A stretch of 64,000 nucleotides of DNA. Source: Rheinheimera sp. 4Y26. GTDB lineage: Bacteria; Pseudomonadota; Gammaproteobacteria; Enterobacterales; Alteromonadaceae. Position 1 is the first letter of the stretch. Each line of letters begins with the position of its first letter. The notes under the pieces are model-generated. The model did no database searches. It had not been told where the DNA came from and was given only the letters and a program-made list of their open reading frames with translations. The translations under genes were made by a program, and so were the position numbers. Location: the NCBI RefSeq assembly GCF_025245835.1, contig NZ_JAOBWS010000001.1, positions 124,001-188,000 of the forward strand, written 5' to 3'. This document shows positions 8,078 through 18,792 of the stretch, one piece after another.

Positions 8078-8500
8078 TCACAGCCGGGTTAATAAGTCGG
8101 TCAGGGTTTCTAGCTGTTTTGTGGTCAGTGGCGACATAAACTGGCTGGCAAAAAAGCCTAAGCTTTGCAGTGCATCCTGATAAATCTGCAGGCCGCCATC
8201 CGACAGCTTTACCAGGCTGATCCTGGCGTCGCGGGCGTTTTGTTCTTTTTCCACCAACTGAATTTTTTCCATCGGTTGCAATAAACGGGTGATGCCGGAA
8301 GCACTGAGCCCAACAGCCTTGGCCAGCTCAATGCGGCTGAGCCGTTGCTGTGGGGCGGTTGCTAACTGATGCAAAATACAAAATTCACTAAAACTAATGC
8401 CATGCACACTGAGCTGTACATCGGCTTGTTTCACCATGTCAGACCATAACAAGGCACTTTTTAATACCAGAGCTAACGCCGGGTTGGTTGAAGGGTTCAT
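8078..8500 (-). CDS. MarR family transcriptional regulator
   Basis: 140 residues. The winged helix is clear: FCILHQLATAPQQRLSRIELAKAVGLSASGITRLLQPMEKIQLVEKEQNARDAR, in which the wing arginine-aspartate pair (ARDARI) is the family hallmark, flanked by dimerisation helices. It is the first gene of a two-gene unit with the MATE exporter, so it probably represses the pump. An inverted repeat 66 bp upstream is a candidate operator. Confidence 0.9.
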   Translation of the reverse strand: MNPSTNPALALVLKSALLWSDMVKQADVQLSVHGISFSEFCILHQLATAPQQRLSRIELAKAVGLSASGITRLLQPMEKIQLVEKEQNARDARISLVKLSDGGLQIYQDALQSLGFFASQFMSPLTTKQLETLTDLLTRL

Positions 8501-8565
8501 CTGCGTATACCTCGTGGTCAGTTGTGGTTAACTAAAAACTTTACGCGAGAAAAAGTTGATTGATG

Positions 8566-8579
8566 CTTGAGTTTGCAAG
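8566..8579. promoter_or_regulatory. Candidate MarR operator
   Basis: CTTG (8566-8569), six bases, CAAG (8576-8579) lies upstream of the marR-type gene in an A/T-rich stretch. Short inverted repeats with TTG/CAA half-sites are usual for this family; four-base arms make this only suggestive. Confidence 0.3.
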
Positions 8580-8963
8580 TATTTTGCGCTTTATTTTTGC
8601 CATTTGCAATTGGATTATGCGCTGCGCTGTTGTGATAGCCTCGTGACGTTGGATGGCGGTAAGCCAGCAGCGTCACGCTGTTGATATTTTCCGGAATGCG
8701 GGCAAGGCTGATGTCGGATTCATACTGGTTATGCAATACAAAAACGTCGGGGTAGCTGAGCATTGGCTGGTGGCGCTATAGCTGGTGCTCATAACCTGAG
8801 TGTCCTGGCTCACAGACTTCTACCGCCCCGGGCTGTTGTCGTCAGACACAATAGCGCTTCAGCAGGACCAATGGTGCTGGTCAGGCGGTTAGCACCGGCA
8901 TGGTTCTGCTGCATGCTTTGTGGTAATTTTGGGCAGGTTTTGTTAAGGCGGAGTACTGTACTG

Positions 8964-11180
8964 TTGAAAAAATTTGTCCTTGCCGTGGTCTGTGCTCAAT
9001 TGCTGCAGCCCTGGCTTGTCAGTGCGCAACAACAAACAACATCAGGCGTAAAGACAGATATATCAGTACAAACCAGTGTGGACCCCGACTTTACAGCGCG
9101 GCAGCTTCAGCTGCAGCAAGCCCGGCAACAGGGCGATCTTGCGCTGGCGGATGCTCTGGCGACGCAATATCTGACCGCAGCTGAGCAGCAGGCCGATCTG
9201 CTACAGATGGGGCAGGCTTATCACGAACTGGGCAATAATGCCATGGCCCGCAATGACTATCCGCTGGCCAAACAGCACCTCGAGCAAGCGGTCAGCCTGT
9301 TGACCCAAAACAACGAACAAAACGGTGACGCTAAACCGCTTGCCGCAGCACTGCGCCGGCTTGGTATGGTTTATCGTTATCAGTCCGATTACAGCACAGC
9401 GCTGGATTATGTTTACCGCGCCATGCAAATCTATCAGCTATTGCAGGATCAAGCTGAAATCGCGAACAGCTACGGCAGCGTTGGCACCATTTTGGAAAAA
9501 ATGGGCCAATACGAAGCCGCGTTACAGGCACATCAGCAAGAGCTGGAATATTACGCCCGGCAAGGCAAGTCGTCGGATATGGCCAGTGTGTTGTTTAACC
9601 TTGCTAATCTGAACCATAAACTCGGCGATCCGGCCAAAGCGCTGCAATATTACCTGCAAGTGATGCAGCTAGACCTGGCCAGTGGTGACAAACGCAACAT
9701 CGCTTACAGCCACAATAAACTGGCGTTTTTGTATACAGATCTGGGGCAACTGGATAAAGCCGGCGAGCATATCCGACAGGCGCTGCAGTTATTTGCTGAA
9801 ATTGGCGCCAAACGTGATTTGGACTGGGCCCGTACAGTCGAGGCTAAACTGGCGCTAGCCAACGGCAAACCACAGCAGGCCCGACAGATCCTTGATGCTG
9901 TGATACAGCGGGCAACGGAACGACAGTATCTGTCATTGCTGGTTGATGCTTATGAATTGGCCGCAACAGTGGCGCTGCAACAGCAAGATGACGCGGCGGC
10001 CATGGTCTATATCAACGCCGGCATTGCACAGGCAAAACAAAATCACGAACAGGGGCGGGAAGCCAAACTGCAGCAAATGCGCGTTACATTATTGCTGAAA
10101 AAAGATGATGCACCGGCAGCGCTGGCGGCATTGTTGGCACAAAAACAACTGGATGATGAGATTTTTAACAGTAAAAGAGCCGCAGCTATTGCGGCGATCC
10201 AGGCGCAAACCGACTATACCAGTCAGCAATATCAGATTGAGCGGCTGCAGCATGAAAAAGATTTGCAGCAGGCGCGGCTTGAGCAACAAAAACTGACGCG
10301 TAACTTCTGGATTTATGGGCTGTTAGCCGGGTTTGTCTTACTGATTTCGTTATATCGCCGCTACTTACAGCATCGGCAGAACCTGGCGCTGGAACATCAG
10401 GTTAATGTCAGAACCGCCGAATTACAGCAAAAAAATACCGAATTGGCGCTCGCTTATCAGCAGCTGGAAACGATCAGCCTGACAGACAAATTGACGGGGC
10501 TGTCGAACCGGCATTTTCTGGAAAGTCATATCGATAAAGAACTCGAATTGTGCCGGCGGCAATGGCATGACTGGCAGCAGCATCACAACAGGCTGGAAGC
10601 CGCTGATAGGGTAAGCATGCCTGAACACAGTGAGCTGGCTGTGTTTCTGATTGATTTGGACCATTTTAAACAGCTGAATGACCAACATGGCCATCATGCC
10701 GGTGACGATGTGCTGCGGCAGGTTAAACAGCGCATGCAACAAGTGTTTCGCCAGACAGATTATCTGGTGCGCTGGGGGGGAGAGGAATTTGTCGTTGTCG
10801 CGCGGCAAATCAACAGGGCGGAAGCCAGTCAGTTGGCCAGCCGTTTTGTCACACAAGTTGCGGCGACGCCTTTTATGCTTGCTGCTCAGCAGCCGTTGGC
10901 GGTGACCTGCTCTGTCGGCTTTGCCTGTTATCCGTTACCGCTTGATAAGGATCCGGGCCGGCATTTTGAAACCTTGTTAAAAATCGCGGATTGTTGTTTG
11001 TACGCGGCAAAACATAGTGGTCGAAATGGCTGGGCTGGTTTAACCGATATCAGCCCCGATCTGCCACTGTTGCCGGCGCATTTGTGCGCTGAAAAATTGC
11101 AAAGCTGGCAGCAGCAGGGATTGCTGCAGCTGGTGCATTCATTTGCCAGGCTGCAATGGCCGCCGCTGGCCAGGCAGTAG
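8964..11180 (+). CDS. Diguanylate cyclase with periplasmic TPR sensor domain
   Basis: 738 residues if begun at the TTG at 8964, where a secretory signal (LKKFVLAVVCAQLLQPWLVSA) starts and AAGGCGGAG precedes by ten bases. The frame is open back to 8763 but that part looks non-coding. Tetratricopeptide repeats fill about residues 85-380 (for example DYPLAKQHLEQAVSL and DPAKALQYYLQVMQL). A membrane helix lies near 447-468 (FWIYGLLAGFVLLISLY), then a coiled coil, then a GGDEF domain with the intact GGEEF signature near 604-608 and DLDHFKQLND. The layout suggests a membrane sensor making cyclic di-GMP. No EAL domain is present. Confidence 0.9.
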   Translation: MKKFVLAVVCAQLLQPWLVSAQQQTTSGVKTDISVQTSVDPDFTARQLQLQQARQQGDLALADALATQYLTAAEQQADLLQMGQAYHELGNNAMARNDYPLAKQHLEQAVSLLTQNNEQNGDAKPLAAALRRLGMVYRYQSDYSTALDYVYRAMQIYQLLQDQAEIANSYGSVGTILEKMGQYEAALQAHQQELEYYARQGKSSDMASVLFNLANLNHKLGDPAKALQYYLQVMQLDLASGDKRNIAYSHNKLAFLYTDLGQLDKAGEHIRQALQLFAEIGAKRDLDWARTVEAKLALANGKPQQARQILDAVIQRATERQYLSLLVDAYELAATVALQQQDDAAAMVYINAGIAQAKQNHEQGREAKLQQMRVTLLLKKDDAPAALAALLAQKQLDDEIFNSKRAAAIAAIQAQTDYTSQQYQIERLQHEKDLQQARLEQQKLTRNFWIYGLLAGFVLLISLYRRYLQHRQNLALEHQVNVRTAELQQKNTELALAYQQLETISLTDKLTGLSNRHFLESHIDKELELCRRQWHDWQQHHNRLEAADRVSMPEHSELAVFLIDLDHFKQLNDQHGHHAGDDVLRQVKQRMQQVFRQTDYLVRWGGEEFVVVARQINRAEASQLASRFVTQVAATPFMLAAQQPLAVTCSVGFACYPLPLDKDPGRHFETLLKIADCCLYAAKHSGRNGWAGLTDISPDLPLLPAHLCAEKLQSWQQQGLLQLVHSFARLQWPPLARQ

Positions 11181-11189
11181 CAGGCATAA

Positions 11190-11218
11190 AAAAGCCCTTT
11201 GTCAGACAAAGGGCTTTT
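11190..11218. terminator. Bidirectional terminator between the GGDEF gene and ilvE
   Basis: Fourteen-base perfect arms (AAAAGCCCTTTGTC and its complement) around a single central base, with A's on one side and T's on the other. It serves both converging genes. Confidence 0.85.
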
Positions 11219-11247
11219 AACAGTGCTATCAGCGTCAGTATTTTTTA

Positions 11248-12240
11248 TTAGATCTTCGTTAACCAACCATGTTTATCTTCGGCTCTGCCCCACTGAATAT
11301 CATTCAGTGCCTGACGCAGGCGGGTGGTGGTTGGGCCTGGTTCGCCTGAACCTACTTTAATTTCTTTACCCTGATAAATTAAGGTGCCAACCGGCGCCAG
11401 TACTGCTGCAGTGCCGGACAGTGCTGCTTCTGTGCCTGGTTTGGCGGCGCGCTCTAACAATTCAGCGACAGTCAGTTCACGCTCAGACACTGTCATGCCT
11501 AAGTCGCGCGCTAAGGTCAGGATGCTGTCGCGGGTGACACCATGCAGGAAAGAAGCGTCCAGCGCTTTGGTAATAATTTCGTTGCCGTCAATCAGCAGGA
11601 AGTTGGCAGCGCCTGTTTCCTGTACGTCACCGTTCGGGCAGAACAATACCTGGTCGGCCTGATATTTGGCTTTGGCCTGCATGGTAGGTTGCAGTGCGCT
11701 GGCGTAGTTACCACCACTTTTAATCATGCCCATATGTGGCGCACAACGGGCGTTGTCTTCCATCAGCAAACGCAAAGCGCGGCTGCCACCGGCAAAATAA
11801 TCACCAACAGGCGACAGCAACACATACAACATTGAGGTTAAAGTTGGCGTGGCGGCTTTACCAATGGCAGGTTCAGTGCCGATATGGGTTGGGCGGATAT
11901 ACATAGAACCAGGTGGGGTAGGTACATCGGCGGCGTAATGGCGCACTATGTCCACAATCATCTGGCTCAGCAGTGCCGGGTCAAACTTTGGTAACGACAA
12001 TAACTCTGTGCTTTGCAGCATACGGGCAATGTTTTTATCCATACGGAAAATGGCCACTGAACCATCGTCATGGCGAAAGGCTTTTAAGCCTTCAAAACAG
12101 GTGCTGGCGTAATGCAGCACATGAGCGCCCGGATGCAGGCTGATGCTGTTGGCGCTGACTATTGCGCTATTGCCCCAGGCGTTACCGTCAAATTGAGCCA
12201 TTGCCATTTCAGGCATAAATACACTACCGAATGCTGCCAT
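11248..12240 (-). CDS. ilvE: Branched-chain amino acid aminotransferase
   Basis: 330 residues, class IV PLP-dependent aminotransferase. It transfers amino groups between glutamate and the 2-oxo acids of valine, leucine and isoleucine, the last step of their synthesis. Seen: HYASTCFEGLKAFRHDDGS, the PLP lysine within MIKSGGNYASALQ, and VQETGAANFLLIDG with the conserved cofactor-binding glutamate. The start at 12240 is preceded by AGGA; a longer frame from 12303 has no site. This is the longer, eukaryote-like BCAT subtype that some gammaproteobacteria use. It stands alone rather than in an ilv operon. Confidence 0.9.
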   Translation of the reverse strand: MAAFGSVFMPEMAMAQFDGNAWGNSAIVSANSISLHPGAHVLHYASTCFEGLKAFRHDDGSVAIFRMDKNIARMLQSTELLSLPKFDPALLSQMIVDIVRHYAADVPTPPGSMYIRPTHIGTEPAIGKAATPTLTSMLYVLLSPVGDYFAGGSRALRLLMEDNARCAPHMGMIKSGGNYASALQPTMQAKAKYQADQVLFCPNGDVQETGAANFLLIDGNEIITKALDASFLHGVTRDSILTLARDLGMTVSERELTVAELLERAAKPGTEAALSGTAAVLAPVGTLIYQGKEIKVGSGEPGPTTTRLRQALNDIQWGRAEDKHGWLTKI

Positions 12241-12466
12241 TTTTTTGTTCCTGCTGCTGATAAGTTTGCCGGTCTGGCCGGCGAAGGCAAAGACCAGCCA
12301 CACCAGGCGGTTTAGCCTTTGGTGCTGATGGTCTGAGTAAAATTTGTTGCCTCATTGTACTGTCAGTTGCCGCTTTCGGCATCAACTATCTGAGCATCAA
12401 GCCGTCTGTCTGGCTATAAAAAACGGCCTGGTTTTGTTGCTGCTACTGCTGGCTTATCAAAATTTA

Positions 12467-12491
12467 TGATTAAAACAATCGATTTTAATCA
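12467..12491. promoter_or_regulatory. Inverted repeat upstream of katG
   Basis: Perfect nine-base arms TGATTAAAA and TTTTAATCA are separated by seven bases centred on ATCGAT. It lies 206 bp before katG and about 225 bp before ilvE, in the divergent region 12241-12697 that otherwise holds no gene. It could bind a dimeric regulator; it does not match the E. coli OxyR or Fur consensus as I know them. Confidence 0.4.
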
Positions 12492-12643
12492 CTGCAAACC
12501 CAGCATAACCGGCTTTAATTTATGGGCGTACCCCCGCTGGCCTTTGGTGGTGGTTGCCCTTGCCTGTGCTGTTGCTGGCAAAAGCAGCTGGTGATTGGCC
12601 TTGAGGGCGCAACAGGTTGCTGTGGGGAACACAGAACCGTTAA

Positions 12644-14917
<2,274 letters not shown>

Positions 14918-14946
14918 CGGCCGCTAAGTCACAAGGCTTTCCCGAT

Positions 14947-14977
14947 AAACAGCACTGCCCGGCAGTGCTGTTTTTTT
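14947..14977 (+). terminator. Rho-independent terminator of katG
   Basis: Arms of about thirteen bases (AAACAGCACTGCC and complement) around a single C are followed by seven T's. Confidence 0.85.
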
Positions 14978-15009
14978 GAGTATTGCTCAGGCAACACTGC
15001 GGTAACTGC

Positions 15010-15044
15010 TGACATTTGTCACTCGACTTTGCTGATTGCTGACA
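15010..15044 (+). promoter_or_regulatory. Candidate response-regulator sites
   Basis: TGACATTTGTCA at 15010-15021 has perfect TGACA/TGTCA half-sites, and a further TGACA half-site starts 30 bp on at 15040. They lie 70-105 bp upstream of the TPR-like gene that precedes the histidine kinase/response regulator pair. NarL-family regulators of the DesR type bind such repeats, so autoregulation is possible. Confidence 0.35.
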
Positions 15045-15114
15045 CTAACTTAACCTCAGGCTCAGCGGCATCATTGTTTCGACAACGCCAGGGTGGCGTT
15101 TTGAAGGAGCAACA

Positions 15115-15861
15115 ATGATGAACTTTCCACGCAATAACAGGATAAACCCGAATTTACTCAACCCGGCTGTACGCAAGGTGTTGCGTCCGCTATTGCTGGC
15201 TGCTGCGTTGACACAACCTGCGCTTGCTGCTGTTGATTTAGCAGCGATAGACCTTGCTTCGCAGCAACAGGATTTAGCAGCGCTGCAACAACAAACGGTA
15301 GTGGCGCAGGATGATTACCAGTTTGCTTATGCCCAATACCGGTTGGCTGTAGCCGCTTCGGTGCGTGGCGACGAAACGCTGTTAAAGCCTGCGCTGCAAG
15401 CAGCAGCTGAGCGTTTAGAACAACTGCTCAAAGCGGAGCCTGAAGAGGATTTAACCGTTGAAGCCTGGGCCTTACTGGCGTTAACCCGCGGTATGCAAGC
15501 GGGTTATTATCCGATTAAAGGCGCTTATTACGGTAAGTTGTCGGGTGATGCACTGGCAAAAAGTAAAGAACTGCAGGCTGACAACCCAAGAGTGTTATTG
15601 GCGGGCGCCATTCTGGCTTATCAAACCCCGACTTTATTTGGTGGGGATAAAAAACAGGCGTTAGTGCAGGCCGAAGCCGCAGTACAGGCTTTTGCCAAAC
15701 CTTGCCAGCAGATTTGCTGGGGCCAGGCCGAAGCTTATGTCTGGCGGGGTTTAGCGAAAAAAGAAGCCGGTGACAGCGCCGGTGCCAAAGCCGACTGGAC
15801 TGAAGCTTTGCGCCAACAGCCGGATTATGGCTGGGCGAAACATTTATTGCAGGGCTCTTAA
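15115..15861 (+). CDS. Exported TPR-like protein preceding the two-component system
   Basis: 248 residues with a long signal sequence (RKVLRPLLLAAALTQPALAA, residues 21-40) and an otherwise helical body of TPR-like pairs, for example YQFAYAQYRLAVAASVRGDE and AGAKADWTEALRQQPDYGWA near the C-terminus. AGGAG lies five bases before the ATG. I do not recognise a named family. It sits 122 bp upstream of a DesK-like kinase and probably shares its transcript, so it may be a target or an accessory sensor of that system (inference). Confidence 0.75.
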   Translation: MMNFPRNNRINPNLLNPAVRKVLRPLLLAAALTQPALAAVDLAAIDLASQQQDLAALQQQTVVAQDDYQFAYAQYRLAVAASVRGDETLLKPALQAAAERLEQLLKAEPEEDLTVEAWALLALTRGMQAGYYPIKGAYYGKLSGDALAKSKELQADNPRVLLAGAILAYQTPTLFGGDKKQALVQAEAAVQAFAKPCQQICWGQAEAYVWRGLAKKEAGDSAGAKADWTEALRQQPDYGWAKHLLQGS

Positions 15862-15983
15862 GTTCAACATCAGGCTGGCGATAATAAGCCAAAAGTCACA
15901 GGCCAAAAGCAACAGGCAACGCCATAGTTGCCTGTTTTGCCGCATCAAGCTCATGCGGTATTGAATAAACAGCAGAGGACAAG

Positions 15984-17057
15984 ATGCTGACAGGATCATT
16001 ACGCTGGGGTTATCTGATTTACCTCGGTTTTTATTTTTTACCGCCATTACTTATTCAAGCCACTGGCCTGTGGCAATGGGGCGGTATTGTGCTGGCATTG
16101 CTGGCTTTTATCGCGGTATATCACCGGATTGCCGCCGGCAACAAACAGCAGCGCTGGCCCTTATTGCTGGCTATGTGGCTGATTGCCACAGCGGTCACGC
16201 CCATTAATTCCGGCAGCATGGCAATGTTTGCTTATGTTGGTTTTTTTATTGGTTTTTGGCTCAGCAATGGCCGCTATCTGCTGCTGATCAGTTTGCTGCT
16301 GTTGTGGCAGGCGGCCTGGTTCTGGTGGTGGTATCCGTCACTCTGGTTGCAGGGTTATGCGCTGGTGGTGGTGCTTGGTGTCAGTGTGTCCGGGCTGGTG
16401 GAACAAATGCGCCTGCATAATCATCTGCAACAAGAGCGCAGCAATGCCGAGTTACAACAAATGGCCAGGCAGCTGGAACGCGAACGTATTGCCCGTGATT
16501 TACATGACGTACTTGGCCATAGTCTGGCCACTATAGCGCTCAAAGCCGAGTTGACCCAGCTGTGGCTGGAGCGGCAACAACCTGAAGCTGCTCAGCAACA
16601 ATTAGCCGAATTACAACAAGTAGCCAGACAAAGTTTGCAGCTGGTGCGGGAAACTATCAGCGGTTATCGCCAACAGGGGCTGGACGTGGTGCTGCCGGCT
16701 TTATTGGCACAATTGCGCAGCAGTGGCTGGATTTGTCATGTGGATGTTGATTTTACGGCTTTGGCTGCTGACAGCCCGCAAGAGCTGGAGCTTATTCTGA
16801 CTGAACTGTGCACCAATGTGCTCAAACACAGCAATGGCAAAGAGTTATGGCTCAGCGCCAGTAAAGATCACAGCGGTTGGCAGCTGAGGTTACAGGATGA
16901 TGGGGTTTGTACCGCCATTGATCCAGGCCATGGTTTAACCGGTATTGCCGAGCGTCTCAAAGTATTGGGTGGGGCTTTACAATGGCAACTGGCTCCCACC
17001 TGTTTTATTTTAAGCTGGCCGTCACCACAGCCAGACAAGGGGCAGGGTATCGCATGA
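15984..17057 (+). CDS. Sensor histidine kinase, DesK/NarL-type (HisKA_3)
   Basis: 357 residues. About five membrane segments span residues 5-140 with hardly any external loop, as in DesK and other intramembrane sensors. A coiled coil (LQQERSNAELQQMARQLERE) leads to the HisKA_3 phospho-site RIARDLHDVLGHSLAT with H174. The ATP-binding domain shows ELCTNVLKHSNGK (N-box) and GHGLTGIAERL (G-box). The stop overlaps the response-regulator start by four bases (ATGA). A cell-envelope signal is likely. Confidence 0.92.
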   Translation: MLTGSLRWGYLIYLGFYFLPPLLIQATGLWQWGGIVLALLAFIAVYHRIAAGNKQQRWPLLLAMWLIATAVTPINSGSMAMFAYVGFFIGFWLSNGRYLLLISLLLLWQAAWFWWWYPSLWLQGYALVVVLGVSVSGLVEQMRLHNHLQQERSNAELQQMARQLERERIARDLHDVLGHSLATIALKAELTQLWLERQQPEAAQQQLAELQQVARQSLQLVRETISGYRQQGLDVVLPALLAQLRSSGWICHVDVDFTALAADSPQELELILTELCTNVLKHSNGKELWLSASKDHSGWQLRLQDDGVCTAIDPGHGLTGIAERLKVLGGALQWQLAPTCFILSWPSPQPDKGQGIA

Positions 17058-17662
17058 ATATTTTATTGGCCGAAGATCAGGCCATTTTGCGCAGCACCCT
17101 GGCCACTTTATTAAGTTTGCTGGGGCAACATCAGGTGGTGGAAGCGGAAAATGGCCAGCAAGCCAAACAACTGCTGCGCCAGCAAAAGTTTGATTTGTTA
17201 TTAACCGATATTGAAATGCCGGGTCTGACCGGTCTGGAGCTGGTTGAGTTTTTACAGCAGGAGCAAGCAGGCCAAAAACAGCGTTGTAAACTGTTGATCC
17301 TGACCACCTTTTCCCGGGCAGGTTATGTCAAACGAGCCATGCAGGCTGGGGTGGATGGTTTTTTGCTGAAAGACACACCCGCCACTGAGCTGCTGGCAGC
17401 CATCAATAAAATTATGGCCGGTGGCAAAGTGATAGCCCCTGAGCTGGCGATGCTGGCGCTGGGGCAGGACAACCCGCTGCATGATAAAGAGCGGCGAGCC
17501 TTGCGCCTGAGTGCAGAAGGTAAAACCACAGCTGAAATTGCCCAGTTGTTGTTTTTGGCTGAAGGTACGGTGCGCAATTATTTGTCGGACGCTATTAATA
17601 AACTCAATGCGGCCAACCGCGTTGACGCAGCCCGCATTGCGCAGCAGCGTGGCTGGTTGTAA
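17054..17662 (+). CDS. NarL/LuxR-family response regulator
   Basis: 202 residues from the ATG at 17054, which overlaps the kinase stop; a longer frame from 16982 only re-reads kinase sequence. The receiver domain has the acidic pair in LLAEDQ, phospho-acceptor D52 in LLLTDIEMPG, and K in LLKDTPA near residue 104. The LuxR-type helix-turn-helix is at about 145-200 (GKTTAEIAQLLFLAEGTVRNYLSDAINKL). It would act as the output of the DesK-like kinase. Confidence 0.93.
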   Translation: MNILLAEDQAILRSTLATLLSLLGQHQVVEAENGQQAKQLLRQQKFDLLLTDIEMPGLTGLELVEFLQQEQAGQKQRCKLLILTTFSRAGYVKRAMQAGVDGFLLKDTPATELLAAINKIMAGGKVIAPELAMLALGQDNPLHDKERRALRLSAEGKTTAEIAQLLFLAEGTVRNYLSDAINKLNAANRVDAARIAQQRGWL

Positions 17663-17666
17663 GGCG

Positions 17667-18503
17667 TTATTTGGTGTCGGTTTTTGCGGGTTCTGATAAC
17701 GCCGCTTGCCAAATTTGTGCACCCTGCTGGCGTTGTGCCTCAGGCAGATGCTGCAATACCAAATCACGATAAGCATGTTGCTGACTAAGCTGCAGGATGA
17801 TCTGATTGAGTGTATTGACCACCCTTTGGCCTTGTTCTCCTTTGGAGCAGGCAAAATACACCAGATTGACCGGTTCGGCTTCGGCAAGAGAGAAAAACCG
17901 CAGTGGCAAACCACTGCGGTTGGCAATTTCAGGATATTCAATCAAAGCATCAACAAAACGGCGTTGTAACATCGGCATCATACTGGACTGATCTTCACTG
18001 GAGCTGGTGCGCAAATACAAAGCCCTGTTGTGCTGATGCTGTTGCAGTAGTTTGTCCAGCGCTTCGCCGTAACTGCGGTTTTGTTCTATGCCAAGCAGCA
18101 AGTTGCCCGCACTCAGCAGTTGTTGCAGTGGTACCGGTTGCGGCAAGTTCTGTAGTTTTGGCAGCGCCTGCGAATTTTGCAATAACACCAGCTGAAGCGG
18201 TTCTTCCAGCATATAAGGCAAACTAAATAAAAAATCCTGCTGCCGTGCTTTGGTTTTTTTTAACCAGGGAATACAAGCGTTTTTGGCTGTTTTCACCCAG
18301 GCTCTTGCTCTGTTACGGCTGATATTTTCGGTGCTGTAAGCTGACGGATAAAGCGACAGTATGTGTGCCAGCACTTTGCCTTCAGTGGTGACAGGCACGG
18401 TATTTTTCGGCAGCAAAGCGACCGCATCCACCAGCACCATGGGTTCGGCTGTTAAAGAAGGTGGCCATTGCAGCAATAACAGGCCAAGCAAAACCCACTT
18501 CAT
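17667..18503 (-). CDS. Periplasmic solute-binding-like protein
   Basis: 278 residues with a signal peptide (MKWVLLGLLLLQWPPSLTA). The body resembles extracellular solute-binding family 3 folds of the subgroup with NRARAWVKTAKNACIPWLKKT and PYMLEEPLQLVLL, often annotated TIGR02285-like. No transporter genes are adjacent, so it may be a stand-alone sensor or scavenging protein rather than an ABC component. CGGAG lies six bases before the ATG. The gene converges on the response regulator with only four bases between stops. Confidence 0.7.
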   Translation of the reverse strand: MKWVLLGLLLLQWPPSLTAEPMVLVDAVALLPKNTVPVTTEGKVLAHILSLYPSAYSTENISRNRARAWVKTAKNACIPWLKKTKARQQDFLFSLPYMLEEPLQLVLLQNSQALPKLQNLPQPVPLQQLLSAGNLLLGIEQNRSYGEALDKLLQQHQHNRALYLRTSSSEDQSSMMPMLQRRFVDALIEYPEIANRSGLPLRFFSLAEAEPVNLVYFACSKGEQGQRVVNTLNQIILQLSQQHAYRDLVLQHLPEAQRQQGAQIWQAALSEPAKTDTK

Positions 18504-18792
18504 ACTTCACTCCGGTGGCTGCGTTTAATCTGAGTATAAAAACGGTTGTTTGTGCATCACTTATCCAGCGAAAAGAAAGTTGATTCACAGCCTGAAAGCA
18601 GTGTAGCAGCGCATCAGGCGGTTTTGCGATGATCTGCAATCTCTGACTTTTACCTATTGCCCTAGCTGTATTGGGCCAAAGTGCGGTTTGGCTCAGACAG
18701 AGCGCAGCGCCGGGGCGTTTTGCTTTTGCTATGCTTCTGGCAGATATGCGGGTAAGCCACAAGGACAAGGCTGATTCTAATCTGAGGTTGAT

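Noticed and set aside
8518-8763. 81-codon minus-strand ORF as an intact gene
   Set aside because: No ribosome site, gene-like codons only in the first half, and it overlaps the regulatory region of marR; kept only as a possible fragment.
8763-8963. ATG start for the GGDEF protein
   Set aside because: The extra 67 residues look non-coding and would bury the signal peptide; the TTG at 8964 has the ribosome site.
16982-17053. Upstream start for the response regulator
   Set aside because: The extra residues only re-read the kinase C-terminus; the ATGA overlap start at 17054 fits the receiver domain.
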